Source: Myroides indicus (GTDB lineage: Bacteria; Bacteroidota; Bacteroidia; Flavobacteriales; Flavobacteriaceae). Taken from it: a DNA stretch of 54,082 nt. Within the stretch, counting starts at the first letter, position 1. The number at the start of each line of letters is the position of its first letter. This document shows, piece by piece, positions 9,113-16,702 of the stretch. The position numbers and the translations under genes were made by a program. A model generated the notes under the pieces. That model saw only the letters and a list, made by a program, of their open reading frames with translations, was not told the origin of the DNA and did not search any database. The stretch spans positions 123,343 to 177,424 of the forward strand of contig NZ_SOAG01000001.1 of NCBI RefSeq assembly GCF_004364575.1, written 5' to 3'.

Positions 9113-9277
9113 TACACCCACAATAGAAGTCCCGGGGCTTCTGCTAACGGTTATACATTCTCTGCTCACAATCCTAACCTTTTTAAAAGTGAATTGATAT
9201 TCTCTTCTTTTCCGGAAAAAAGAGAAAGCTCATTTTGGAATTCCAATATCAATATTGCATTATCAAAGTTCCGGTAA
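9113..9277 (+). pseudogene. Possible 3' remnant of an outer-membrane protein gene
   Basis: Read on the plus strand from just after an in-frame stop at 9110-9112, this gives 54 codons and a TAA at 9275-9277 with no start codon. The peptide ends in SFWNSNINIALSKFR, an alternating hydrophobic/polar pattern like a last beta-barrel strand, after NPNLFKSELIFSSFPEKRE. It could be the tail of a deleted transporter or receptor gene. The stretch is short enough to be chance, and hairpins overlap it. Confidence 0.25.
9193..9253. repeat. Nested inverted repeats
   Basis: Outer 9-bp arms ATTGATATT (9193-9201) and AATATCAAT (9245-9253). Inside them TTCTCTT (9200-9206) pairs with AAGAGAA (9220-9226) around a palindromic TTTTCCGGAAAA core. 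The two stems share bases 9200-9201, so they may be alternatives. Confidence 0.5.
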
Positions 9278-9292
9278 GTAAACCCAATAAAA

Positions 9293-9376
9293 TATACACA
9301 AAGTGATTAATAGTATACCTGTAGTGTCAAAAACTATACATAAAGTGTAGAAAAATATACATAGAGTGTAAATGAC
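9293..9376. promoter_or_regulatory. Array of four 21-bp direct repeats (candidate AraC-type operator)
   Basis: TATAC occurs at 9293, 9314, 9335 and 9356, exactly 21 bases apart. The units read TATACACAAAGTG, TATACCTGTAGTG, TATACATAAAGTG and TATACATAGAGTG, each followed by an A-rich tail; units 3 and 4 continue TA after GTG. Inside the units TACAY-N3-GTGTA is a loose dyad. Two helical turns between boxes place all four on one DNA face. The array starts 236 bases upstream of the small secreted protein and lies just past the AraC stop codon. Direct half-sites 21 bp apart are known for AraC-family operators; binding here is an inference. Confidence 0.6.
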
Positions 9377-9396
9377 AGTAATTATGTTGGAAGGGG

Positions 9397-10266
9397 TTAA
9401 AAAAAAGTTGTTCCAAAACGCAACACTTCTTTGGGCGTTTTTGAAAAGTTTTTTACAAAGGAACGATAGTAGCTGATATAATTTTCATAACCCGCATCAT
9501 AGGCTATTTCTTTCAGACTTTTATTGGTAAACATGATTTCCGCTAAAGACAAGATTAATTTAATTTGGTGGTGGTAACTGCAAAAAGTAGTTCCGAAACA
9601 TTGACGAAAACCATTCTGAAGCTGCCGGTAGTTTAATCCCTGTTCCCGGATAAAATCTTGCAGGTTCTGTTCCGGATTTCGAATATACAGCTCATATAAT
9701 TGCCTCAGCTTTTCTTTATCTGCAATATAAACAGGAGGCTGCTTTAGAGAATCCGTGTATTTGTTGACAAGGGAAAACAAAACAAAAACCAGCCTGTCCG
9801 GTGTTTGAAAACGGCGTACCGTACCGGAAATATAGTGAACCTCATCCGCAGCATCAGTCAGATACACACTGATTACTTGCGGAGCATCCGTACGATGCAA
9901 AAGGTGTTGTGTATAGCATTCCAACCGGTTTAAGACATTTTGTTTATACTTTTTGCTAAGCTTGCTGGCTTCCACCCATTTCCAATGGTGAGAAAGCGGG
10001 TTATACTCTATGGCAAAACGATGTTTTATCAGGTCTTGCAACGTATAATTGTGTAAACGCAAAAAGTTGGCGGCAATACAAAACCGGAGCAACGCAGACA
10101 GCACACTGTCGGACTGTTTAAAATAAGAAGTGCGCACAGGAATGGAATATTTAGACGTAAAAGGCAGCCCGGCATAGCGATGCCAAAAATAGTCTATAAC
10201 GCTGATTAACTCTTCAAACAACTCGGGTTCCATAGCAAAACAAAAATGTACTATATGTTCAGACAA
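9397..10266 (-). CDS. AraC-family transcriptional regulator
   Basis: A 289-residue DNA-binding protein. The C-terminal about 100 residues show the two helix-turn-helix units of the AraC/XylS family: NLQDFIREQGLNYRQLQNGF followed by SLKEIAYDAGYENYISYYRSF and the closing signature FSKTPKEVLRF. The N-terminal about 180 residues match no sensor domain I can name and carry many Tyr, His and Leu. The gene is cytosolic, has no signal peptide and is transcribed toward the 21-bp repeat array and the small secreted protein. It may control that gene, the nearby peptide-uptake operon, or itself. No partner sensor is encoded nearby. Confidence 0.88.
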   Translation of the reverse strand: MSEHIVHFCFAMEPELFEELISVIDYFWHRYAGLPFTSKYSIPVRTSYFKQSDSVLSALLRFCIAANFLRLHNYTLQDLIKHRFAIEYNPLSHHWKWVEASKLSKKYKQNVLNRLECYTQHLLHRTDAPQVISVYLTDAADEVHYISGTVRRFQTPDRLVFVLFSLVNKYTDSLKQPPVYIADKEKLRQLYELYIRNPEQNLQDFIREQGLNYRQLQNGFRQCFGTTFCSYHHQIKLILSLAEIMFTNKSLKEIAYDAGYENYISYYRSFVKNFSKTPKEVLRFGTTFF

Positions 10267-10558
10267 CTGCGCTTCAAACTTTTGACTTACAGTTACCTAT
10301 ACAAATCAATTTACTGATACTAAGTTAATTATTTATTTTAACATTTAAGTTTAAACGGCTCAGAGTACAAAAATGGCAATGGAAATCTTGCCGGATTACA
10401 ATGCTAATTGCGGAAAGTAAACTCATAAAACAACTTAAAAAAGCATTCTCAATTTTAATTGTTTTTTTAATTGCTTTGGTTGATAATTGAGTATGATTAA
10501 TCTCATTCGTTCTTTTTTGTCGTATATTTAGCGATTAAAATTTCAACAAATAATTTAT
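10267..10558. other. Divergent intergenic region between the AraC gene and the FMN reductase
   Basis: This AT-rich 292-base stretch must hold the promoters of both genes. An inverted repeat CTCAATT (10449-10455) / AATTGAG (10485-10491) is visible. TATATTTA at 10523-10530 loosely resembles a Bacteroidota -7 box for the reductase, but no -33 TTG sits at the usual distance. Confidence 0.4.
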
Positions 10559-11101
10559 ATGAAAGCTTTGATTTTTAACGGTTCGCAGGACACCGAATCG
10601 TTTCGTACCTCTCGAAGAATCGCAGAATTTTACGCTAATCAGTTTATAAAAGCTAACATTGAAGTCAAACAGGTTCATCTGTCAGATTATAATATACCTA
10701 TATTTCACGCCGGATTAATGGAAAATGTTACTCAGGATATTTTGAATTTTGTTAACGCTTTTCGCGATGCCGATGTGATGATATGGCTTAGTCCGCTGTA
10801 TCACGGCAGTATGACAGGTGCTATGAAGAATGCAATTGACTGGCTGGAACTTACCGCACAGGATAAACCTGCCTATTTAACAGGTAAAATAATAGGCTAT
10901 ACCTGCTGGTCGGCAGGCAATCAGGCTATGCAGGGTATTCAAACAATGGACAATGTAGCAAAGGCACTGCGCGCGTGGTCTTTGCCCTACTCTATTCCTA
11001 TTAGCAATTCTGATTTATACGTAAATAATGAACTTGCCGATGTGTATAAAAAAAAGATGGAAATGCTGACAGCTTTGCTGATTGAAAGCAAAATACAATG
11101 A
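10559..11101 (+). CDS. NAD(P)H-dependent FMN reductase-family flavoprotein
   Basis: A 180-residue flavodoxin-fold oxidoreductase of the NADPH-dependent FMN reductase family. The N-terminal beta strand and phosphate-binding loop read MKALIFNGSQDTESFRTSRR. The hallmark LSPLYHGSMTGAMKNAIDWLE, which contacts the flavin, lies at about 78-98. The family transfers hydride from NAD(P)H to FMN or to quinone-like acceptors; the true acceptor is unknown. It is cytosolic and a single-gene unit: the upstream gene is divergent and a clear terminator follows directly. Confidence 0.88.
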   Translation: MKALIFNGSQDTESFRTSRRIAEFYANQFIKANIEVKQVHLSDYNIPIFHAGLMENVTQDILNFVNAFRDADVMIWLSPLYHGSMTGAMKNAIDWLELTAQDKPAYLTGKIIGYTCWSAGNQAMQGIQTMDNVAKALRAWSLPYSIPISNSDLYVNNELADVYKKKMEMLTALLIESKIQ

Positions 11102-11107
11102 TTAAAA

Positions 11108-11134
11108 GGCTTCAACAAAATTGAAGCCTTTTTT
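11108..11134 (+). terminator. Intrinsic terminator after the FMN reductase
   Basis: Perfect 8-bp stem GGCTTCAA (11108-11115) / TTGAAGCC (11121-11128), 5-base loop, then six T. Confidence 0.93.
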
Positions 11135-11235
11135 ATACGAAAAGGATATTTTTTGCGTTACCATTTGCAAATGCCTTACCTGCGGAATTTAAATTAATTT
11201 TTTTAATTTTAACGTTTCTGTTTAATCCTTTTGCC

Positions 11236-12606
11236 ATGAAAATTATAAGATTTTTCTTTTGCTGTATAGCAGGACTGTTATCCTTTTCTTTAACGGGACA
11301 AAATATAGATACCCAAAAAATTGACCAATACATAGATGTTATAGAAAGAAATAACCGCGGTATCGGATCTATCGGTATCTATAAAAATGACAAAGCTGTA
11401 TATAAGAGAAATTTTGGACAGAGCAAAGTGTTTGAAAAAACAACCGCTGACGGCGAATACCAATACCACATCGGCTCAATTACTAAGCTTTTTACGGCAG
11501 TTATGATTTTTCAACTCGTAGATGAAGGCAAATTACAGCTGAGCGATCGGTTAATCCGCTATTTTCCGGATGTTGATATTATGAACTTTTTTCAACTTTC
11601 TATTCGCGATGTTTTAGAACACAGCAGCGGTTTGGATGATTTTACCTGTCGAAACGACGATCCTTACTGGCTGGGCACCAAAACAGATGACGAAACGATT
11701 ATGCAGGAGATAGAGTCGCAAGGCATTCCGCATTACGGCACGGGTAAAAAGAAAACTTTTTTTTATTCAAGTACGGGGTATTATTTTTTAGCCAAGTTAG
11801 TTGAGCAAAAGAGAAAAATGTCTTATAACGAAGCCGTTAAAAAGTATATTATCAATAAAATAAAGCTTAATAACACGTATTCATACGATGAAAATCCAAA
11901 TGATAACTTAAAATCTTATCAACTGTTTGACCATTGGCAGCCGATTGATGAGTTTGATTTTAGCAATGTAATCGGCGTCGGCGATATGGTATCTACAACA
12001 GATGACTTAGCTAAGTTTATCTATACCCTTTTCCGGACCAATAAGCTTATTTTTCCGGAAAGCTTAAGTAAAATGATGCCTACCGTTCACAAAGAAAAAT
12101 TTGGAAGAGGATTGATGTACTACCTCGATCACAAAAAAGCATTTTACGGACATACAGGAGGAACTTTCGGTACGTTTTCTGCCGTATATTACAATGACTC
12201 CGATAAATTGGCTATTGTTTACGCCATTAACGGCGCAGGTTTTTCATACTATCAGATGTTTGAATCTATTTTGTCTATCATTTACCACAGAAAATACCAG
12301 TTGCCCGAATTTAAAACCGTTGTGCCCCAAAAAGAAGATTTGGATAAATATGTAGGAACTTATTATTCCTCAGAATTTGATGTACACGTTGATTTTACTC
12401 AAAAAAATAACCGATTGTTTTTAAAACCCGCCGGATGCTATCCTATTACTGTATTGGATGCTTATGATAATCGCACGTTTAAATCTGCCGAAGGCTCTGT
12501 TACTTATGAGTTTCACCCCGACAAAAATGAAGTAACCGTACATCAGGTAAAAGGCAGTTTTATAATGGTAAAACAAACAGAATCAGAATCGGAAAAATTA
12601 GAATAA
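11236..12606 (+). CDS. Secreted serine hydrolase of the beta-lactamase class C/PBP family
   Basis: A 456-residue exported hydrolase with a signal peptide ending near LTGQ (residue 22). The three catalytic motifs of the class C beta-lactamase/D-alanyl-D-alanine peptidase fold are present: Ser81-I-T-Lys84 in HIGSITKLFTA, Tyr177-S-S in FFYSSTGYYF, and His306-T-G in YGHTGGTFG. About 100 residues of C-terminal beta-rich extension follow the catalytic domain. Proteins of this fold include esterases and peptidases, so this does not imply antibiotic resistance. It lies between terminated neighbours; the next gene begins 71 bases downstream with no clear terminator between them. Confidence 0.88.
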   Translation: MKIIRFFFCCIAGLLSFSLTGQNIDTQKIDQYIDVIERNNRGIGSIGIYKNDKAVYKRNFGQSKVFEKTTADGEYQYHIGSITKLFTAVMIFQLVDEGKLQLSDRLIRYFPDVDIMNFFQLSIRDVLEHSSGLDDFTCRNDDPYWLGTKTDDETIMQEIESQGIPHYGTGKKKTFFYSSTGYYFLAKLVEQKRKMSYNEAVKKYIINKIKLNNTYSYDENPNDNLKSYQLFDHWQPIDEFDFSNVIGVGDMVSTTDDLAKFIYTLFRTNKLIFPESLSKMMPTVHKEKFGRGLMYYLDHKKAFYGHTGGTFGTFSAVYYNDSDKLAIVYAINGAGFSYYQMFESILSIIYHRKYQLPEFKTVVPQKEDLDKYVGTYYSSEFDVHVDFTQKNNRLFLKPAGCYPITVLDAYDNRTFKSAEGSVTYEFHPDKNEVTVHQVKGSFIMVKQTESESEKLE

Positions 12607-12677
12607 AGCGTTAAAATATAAGGTTTTCTAAAATTCAATTCGTAACTTCATCTCTTTAATTTTTTTATTTTAAAGCC

Positions 12678-13274
12678 ATGAAAAAGATACTATTAGTTTT
12701 AAGTTTATGCATTGCCGCCCCTGCTGTTGCCGGTAATTTACCCTTTTTCACTAACCCAACTCCCCAAGCCATGAAAAATATTCCTCAAAACTCCCAAACC
12801 ATTTATCAGTTTAAAGTTACCGATTTGTACGGTAATGAATTTGATTTTGCCTCTTTAAAAGGGAAAAAAGTTATGATTGTTAACACTGCCTCAGAATGTG
12901 GTTTAACCCCTCAATACAAACAACTTCAAAGTATGTATGAAGAATTTGGAGGCGATAATTTTGTTATTGTAGGGTTTCCTGCCAATAATTTTGGCGGACA
13001 AGAACCAGGAAACAATACTGAAATTGCCCAATTCTGTCAGGCAAATTACGGCGTTACCTTTCCGATGATGTCCAAAATATCTGTCAAGGGAAAAGACATG
13101 GCTCCTATTTATCAATTTTTAACTCAAAAAGATAAAAACGGATTGGCAGACAGTGAAGTGGAATGGAATTTTCAAAAATATCTGATTGACGAAAGCGGAC
13201 ATCTTGTAAAAGTTATTAGTCCGCGAACTTTGCCCAATGATCCCGAAATAAAAGCGTGGATAAAGGGAAAATAA
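12678..13274 (+). CDS. Exported glutathione peroxidase-family thiol peroxidase
   Basis: A 198-residue peroxidase with a signal peptide (MKKILLVLSLCIAAPAVAG), so it should act in the periplasm. The fold signatures are NTASECGLTPQY with the peroxidatic Cys74, GFPANNFGGQEPG with the active-site Gln, and VEWNFQKYLIDE with the active-site Trp. A second Cys in AQFCQANYGVTFP sits where the resolving Cys of thioredoxin-dependent members lies. Such two-Cys enzymes usually take electrons from thioredoxin. Glutathione use is unlikely here, because the window carries bshA, suggesting bacillithiol. Length is normal for the family plus a leader. Confidence 0.92.
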   Translation: MKKILLVLSLCIAAPAVAGNLPFFTNPTPQAMKNIPQNSQTIYQFKVTDLYGNEFDFASLKGKKVMIVNTASECGLTPQYKQLQSMYEEFGGDNFVIVGFPANNFGGQEPGNNTEIAQFCQANYGVTFPMMSKISVKGKDMAPIYQFLTQKDKNGLADSEVEWNFQKYLIDESGHLVKVISPRTLPNDPEIKAWIKGK

Positions 13275-13308
13275 CTTTTTTTTACGTTTATCATGCTTGC
13301 ATAGTTTG

Positions 13309-13316
13309 TATCTTTG
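13309..13316 (+). promoter_or_regulatory. Bacteroidota -7 box (TATCTTTG) for menD
   Basis: Exact match to TAnnTTTG, 17 bases before the menD ATG at 13334. The -33 element is weak: a TTTA lies about 20 bases upstream instead of TTG. Confidence 0.55.
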
Positions 13317-13333
13317 AGGTTTAGTTTTAGATT

Positions 13334-14986
13334 ATGATTTATCCGGAAATAAAGTTAGCCCAAGCTATTATCAAAATATGTAAAGCAAAAAATATTCAGC
13401 AGATTATAATATCTCCCGGATCGCGAAACGCTCCCCTAACTATAGGTTTTGCCAGTGATCCTTTTTTTAAGTGCTACAGTATAGCCGATGAACGATGTGC
13501 TGCTTTTTTTGGCATGGGAATCGCTCAGCAAACCCAAACGCCTACAGCGTTGGTTTGTACTTCCGGTTCGGCTTTACTCAATTATTATCCTGCTGTTGCA
13601 GAAGCTTTTTACAGTCAGATTCCACTGATTGTTATCTCGGCAGACAGACCTTTGTCCAAAATAGATATTGGAGACGGACAGACCATCCGACAACAAAATG
13701 TATATGAAAATCATATTTTGTACAGTGCCAATTTAACCGAAGAAGAAAGTCCTGCTAATGATGCCTTGATTAATAATGCCATCAATACGGCTATTGCCAA
13801 AAAAGGTCCCGTACACATCAACGCCCCTTTTGAAGAACCTCTATACAATACCGTACCCGATTCTACAGTAAATCCATCGGTTATACAAATTGAGAGTTTA
13901 CCACAAGACAATATTGACTATATTGATTATATTCAAAAGTGGAACAGCACTTCCAAAAAATTAGTTTTAGTTGGGGTAAACAATCCCAATATATTCTCTC
14001 AGGATATTATTGATTTTCTGGGAAATGATACTTCTGTCGTGGTTATGACCGAGACAATGTCTAATCTGCATCATAAGAACTTTGCTGCTCACATAGACAG
14101 AATTATTACCACTTTTGACGAGAGTGATTTTAAAGACTTTCAACCGGAGATATTAATTACATTGGGCGGCATGGTCGTGAGTAAACGCATCAAAGCTTTT
14201 TTGCGCAAATACAAACCGGCACAACACTGGCATATCGATACGCTTCGCCATTACAACACTTATGATGCTTTATCTGATAAAATTTTTGATACGCCCCAAA
14301 ATTTCTTTACTGTTTTAAAAGAAAACGCAGCTTCTCCCCTTTCCGATTACCAACCCCGGATGTTGGCTATTGTCAAAAAGCGCAAAGAAAAACACGCTGC
14401 TTTTATCAAAAGCATTCCATTTTCCGACTTAAAGGTATTCGATCGCATATTGCCTCAGCTGCCTCCATACACTCAATTACAAATCGGAAACAGTTCTGCA
14501 GTTCGCTATACCCAGTTAATTCCGATAGATGAAACCATAACTGTATTCTGTAATCGCGGAACCAGCGGAATTGACGGAAGCACATCAACAGCCATAGGGG
14601 CTGCTATAGGTTCTCAAAAAACAACGGTTTTAATTACCGGAGATGTCAGTTTTTTTTACGACAGCAATGCTTTGTGGAATAATTATATTCCGTCCAATTT
14701 TAAAATTATTCTCATCAATAATAACGGCGGAGGAATATTCAGGATTTTACCCGGACATCAGGAGAATCAGATTTTTAATACCTATTTTGAAACCAGTCAT
14801 CAATACAATGCTCAACATCTGGCTAAAATGTATGGTTTTGAATATCTGTATGCAGATAACGAGCAGGATTTAGAAGCTTCTTTAAGCAAGCTGTGGAAGA
14901 TAAACAATAGTCCGTCGATCTTGGAAATTAAAACTCCTTCCGTTACTAATGACACCGTTTTAAGTAATTATTTTAAGAATCTATAA
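13334..14986 (+). CDS. menD: 2-succinyl-5-enolpyruvyl-6-hydroxy-3-cyclohexene-1-carboxylate synthase MenD
   Basis: Thiamine-diphosphate enzyme of menaquinone synthesis. It joins 2-oxoglutarate-derived succinic semialdehyde to isochorismate. Length (550) fits the family. Near the N terminus ISPGSRNAPLTIGF is the MenD signature, and CTSGSALLNYYPAVAEAFYS follows at about 75-95. The ThDP/metal-binding motif near the C terminus begins GDVSFFYDSNALWNN and continues NNNGGGIFRILPGHQ. A clear -7 box just upstream supports the ATG at 13334. Other men genes are not in the window. Menaquinone would feed the quinone-dependent enzymes seen later (pyrD, the Fe-S membrane protein). Confidence 0.96.
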   Translation: MIYPEIKLAQAIIKICKAKNIQQIIISPGSRNAPLTIGFASDPFFKCYSIADERCAAFFGMGIAQQTQTPTALVCTSGSALLNYYPAVAEAFYSQIPLIVISADRPLSKIDIGDGQTIRQQNVYENHILYSANLTEEESPANDALINNAINTAIAKKGPVHINAPFEEPLYNTVPDSTVNPSVIQIESLPQDNIDYIDYIQKWNSTSKKLVLVGVNNPNIFSQDIIDFLGNDTSVVVMTETMSNLHHKNFAAHIDRIITTFDESDFKDFQPEILITLGGMVVSKRIKAFLRKYKPAQHWHIDTLRHYNTYDALSDKIFDTPQNFFTVLKENAASPLSDYQPRMLAIVKKRKEKHAAFIKSIPFSDLKVFDRILPQLPPYTQLQIGNSSAVRYTQLIPIDETITVFCNRGTSGIDGSTSTAIGAAIGSQKTTVLITGDVSFFYDSNALWNNYIPSNFKIILINNNGGGIFRILPGHQENQIFNTYFETSHQYNAQHLAKMYGFEYLYADNEQDLEASLSKLWKINNSPSILEIKTPSVTNDTVLSNYFKNL

Positions 14987-15056
14987 TTTTTAACATCCGA
15001 TATATTTTTAATTGATTGTTTTTTATTATCTTGTTTGTACTAATAAAAAAAACATT

Positions 15057-15398
15057 ATGAGTAAAAGAGATGAACTTATTGAAAAGTACGCTGCAGATTT
15101 AAAAGAAAAATGCGGCGTTACACCAAACATGGAACTGTTAAAAAAAGTAACTATCGGATGTGGTCCTTCAATTTACAACAAAGACTCGTCTACAATAGCG
15201 GCTTCTCAGCCATCTGAAATCAGTACAGTAAAAAATAATTTTTTAATCAAAAAATTAGGACTAAAAGACGGTCCGAAACTGGATGAAGCAATTGATGCAG
15301 TTATGGATCAATACGGGAAATCCAACAAGAATAAATACCGCGCGGTTATTTACTATTTGCTTACGGTACACTTTAAAAAAGAAAGTGTTTATTCTTAA
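15057..15398 (+). CDS. DUF2853 family protein
   Basis: A 113-residue cytosolic protein starting MSKRDELIEKYAADLKEKCG. I chose the ATG at 15057; a longer frame from 15012 would add an unlikely hydrophobic leader (MIVFYYLVCTNKKNI) that lies in promoter-like sequence. The conserved core KVTIGCGPSIYNKDSS, the segment NNFLIKKLGLKDGPKLDEAI and the end NKYRAVIYYLLTVHF match the DUF2853 family as I know it. Function is unknown. It is a single-gene unit convergent with bshA, with a shared hairpin between them. Confidence 0.85.
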   Translation: MSKRDELIEKYAADLKEKCGVTPNMELLKKVTIGCGPSIYNKDSSTIAASQPSEISTVKNNFLIKKLGLKDGPKLDEAIDAVMDQYGKSNKNKYRAVIYYLLTVHFKKESVYS

Positions 15399-15407
15399 TG
15401 AAAAATA

Positions 15408-15444
15408 AAATTGCCCTGTGTTCCAAAGAATATCAGGGCAATTT
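15408..15444. terminator. Hairpin terminator shared by the DUF2853 gene and bshA
   Basis: 11-bp stem AAATTGCCCTG (15408-15418) / CAGGGCAATTT (15434-15444), 15-base loop. T-rich sequence follows on the minus strand (TTATTTTTCATT), with a weaker run on the plus strand. Its position between convergent stops suits both genes. Confidence 0.8.
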
Positions 15445-15450
15445 GTAATA

Positions 15451-16593
15451 TTACATTCCTTTCTTTTTTAATTCAATTGCCTGTTGGTATAAATCTTCGT
15501 ACAAAGGAAGTACTTTTTCTATACTAAATTTTTCCGCTACTTTTTTAGCGTTTTCTTTATATTTAAGCAGAGTATCTTTGTCTTTTAATACAATTAAAGC
15601 ATTCTCTGTCATATTTTTAACATCGCCCACATCGCTTAAAAAACCTGATACTCCATTTTCATTCACCTCTGAAAGTCCTCCGGCATTACTTGATATAACC
15701 GGTACTCCGGATGCCATAGCCTCTAAAGCGGCTAAACCAAAACTCTCTGTCTCGGAAGGCAATAAAAACAAATCGGAATAGGATAAAATCTGTTCAATTT
15801 CTGTGCTGTTTCCAAAAAATATAATCTTGTCATAAATTCCCAATTCCATTGCCAAACGCTCTGCTCTCTCCTTTTCAGGTCCGTCTCCGACCATCAGTAG
15901 TTTTGTCGGAATCTGTTTTTGAATTCCATAAAAAATAGAAATTACATCCTCAATTCTCTTGACTTTTCTAAAATTACTGATATGCGTAACAATGTATTCT
16001 CCTTTACTGGCTATCGCACTTCTTTTACACGGCGTATCGTTAAACTCTGTATTTTCTTTAATCTCTATAAAATTAGGAATAACACAAATATTTTTCTTAA
16101 TATCAAATAAATCGTACGTTGATTGTTTTAGCGAGCTTGAAACTGAAGTAACAAAATCTGAGTTGTTAATACTAAAACTCACTGCCGTTTTATAATTGGG
16201 ATGGTTACCTACCAATGTAATATCCGTACCGTGCAGCGTGGTAATCATAGGCAGATCTATCCCCTGTTCTTTCAGCATTTGTTTTGCCATATACCCTGCA
16301 TATGCGTGCGGAATGGCATAATGAACGTGTAAAACATCTATATCAAACTGTTTTACCATATCTACCAATTTACTGGACAAAGCCAGTTCATAGGGCTGAT
16401 AGTGAAATAAGGGATATTCGGGAACATTTACTTCATGATAATAAATATTTGGATTTAATAACGCCAGGCGAACAGGCTGGCTATAGGTAATAAAATGGAC
16501 TTCATGATTTCTTTTGGCCAGCTCAACTCCAAGTTCTGTGGCTACAACTCCGCTACCACCAAAGGTGGGGTAGCATACTATGGCTATTTTCAT
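15451..16593 (-). CDS. bshA: N-acetyl-alpha-D-glucosaminyl L-malate synthase BshA (bacillithiol synthesis)
   Basis: GT4-family glycosyltransferase that joins GlcNAc from UDP-GlcNAc to L-malate, the first step of bacillithiol synthesis. The N terminus MKIAIVCYPTFGGSGVVATE is the BshA signature, followed by ATELGVELAKRNHEVHFITY. The C-terminal donor-binding motif is SYSDLFLLPSETESFGLAALEAMASG, given here from two adjacent blocks. Length (380) is normal. The other bsh genes are not in the window, but cysE and cysK at the right end supply cysteine, the last building block. It is separated from the upstream GH3 fusion gene by a terminator. Confidence 0.95.
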   Translation of the reverse strand: MKIAIVCYPTFGGSGVVATELGVELAKRNHEVHFITYSQPVRLALLNPNIYYHEVNVPEYPLFHYQPYELALSSKLVDMVKQFDIDVLHVHYAIPHAYAGYMAKQMLKEQGIDLPMITTLHGTDITLVGNHPNYKTAVSFSINNSDFVTSVSSSLKQSTYDLFDIKKNICVIPNFIEIKENTEFNDTPCKRSAIASKGEYIVTHISNFRKVKRIEDVISIFYGIQKQIPTKLLMVGDGPEKERAERLAMELGIYDKIIFFGNSTEIEQILSYSDLFLLPSETESFGLAALEAMASGVPVISSNAGGLSEVNENGVSGFLSDVGDVKNMTENALIVLKDKDTLLKYKENAKKVAEKFSIEKVLPLYEDLYQQAIELKKKGM

Positions 16594-16644
16594 ATATAAT
16601 GCAAACTAATTTCGAAAGCTTAAATATAAACCGAATATTCAACA

Positions 16645-16667
16645 AAAAGAGCCACGAGGGCTCTTTT
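16645..16667 (-). terminator. Intrinsic terminator of the GH3/serine-hydrolase gene
   Basis: 9-bp stem AAAAGAGCC (16645-16653) / GGCTCTTTT (16659-16667), 5-base loop, followed on the minus strand by TTTTTGTTG. It lies 36 bases beyond the stop of the fusion gene. Confidence 0.85.
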
Positions 16668-16702
16668 CTTCTATTTCTTATTTATTATTTAACATTTAGC
16701 TT

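Larger units (their letters stand above)
9058..9396. other. 339-base gap: possible gene remnant, nested hairpins, 21-bp repeat array
   Basis: This gap lies between the small secreted protein (left, minus) and the AraC gene (right, minus). It contains a short plus-strand coding-like stretch (9113-9277), a pair of nested inverted repeats (9193-9253) and four TATAC-starting boxes at exactly 21-bp spacing (9293-9376). The promoter of the small secreted protein must also lie here, but no clear TAnnTTTG box was found for it. Confidence 0.7.

Noticed and set aside
9293..9376. CRISPR array
   Set aside because: Units are about 13 bases with 8-base tails, far shorter than CRISPR repeats and spacers, and there is no cas gene.
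11236..12606. Beta-lactamase motif as an antibiotic-resistance gene
   Set aside because: The class C fold is shared by many esterases and peptidases. Nothing in the sequence shows lactam hydrolysis.
15012..15056. Extra leader of the DUF2853 gene
   Set aside because: It lies in promoter-like sequence and reads as an unlikely Tyr/Cys/Lys segment. The ATG at 15057 matches the family start.
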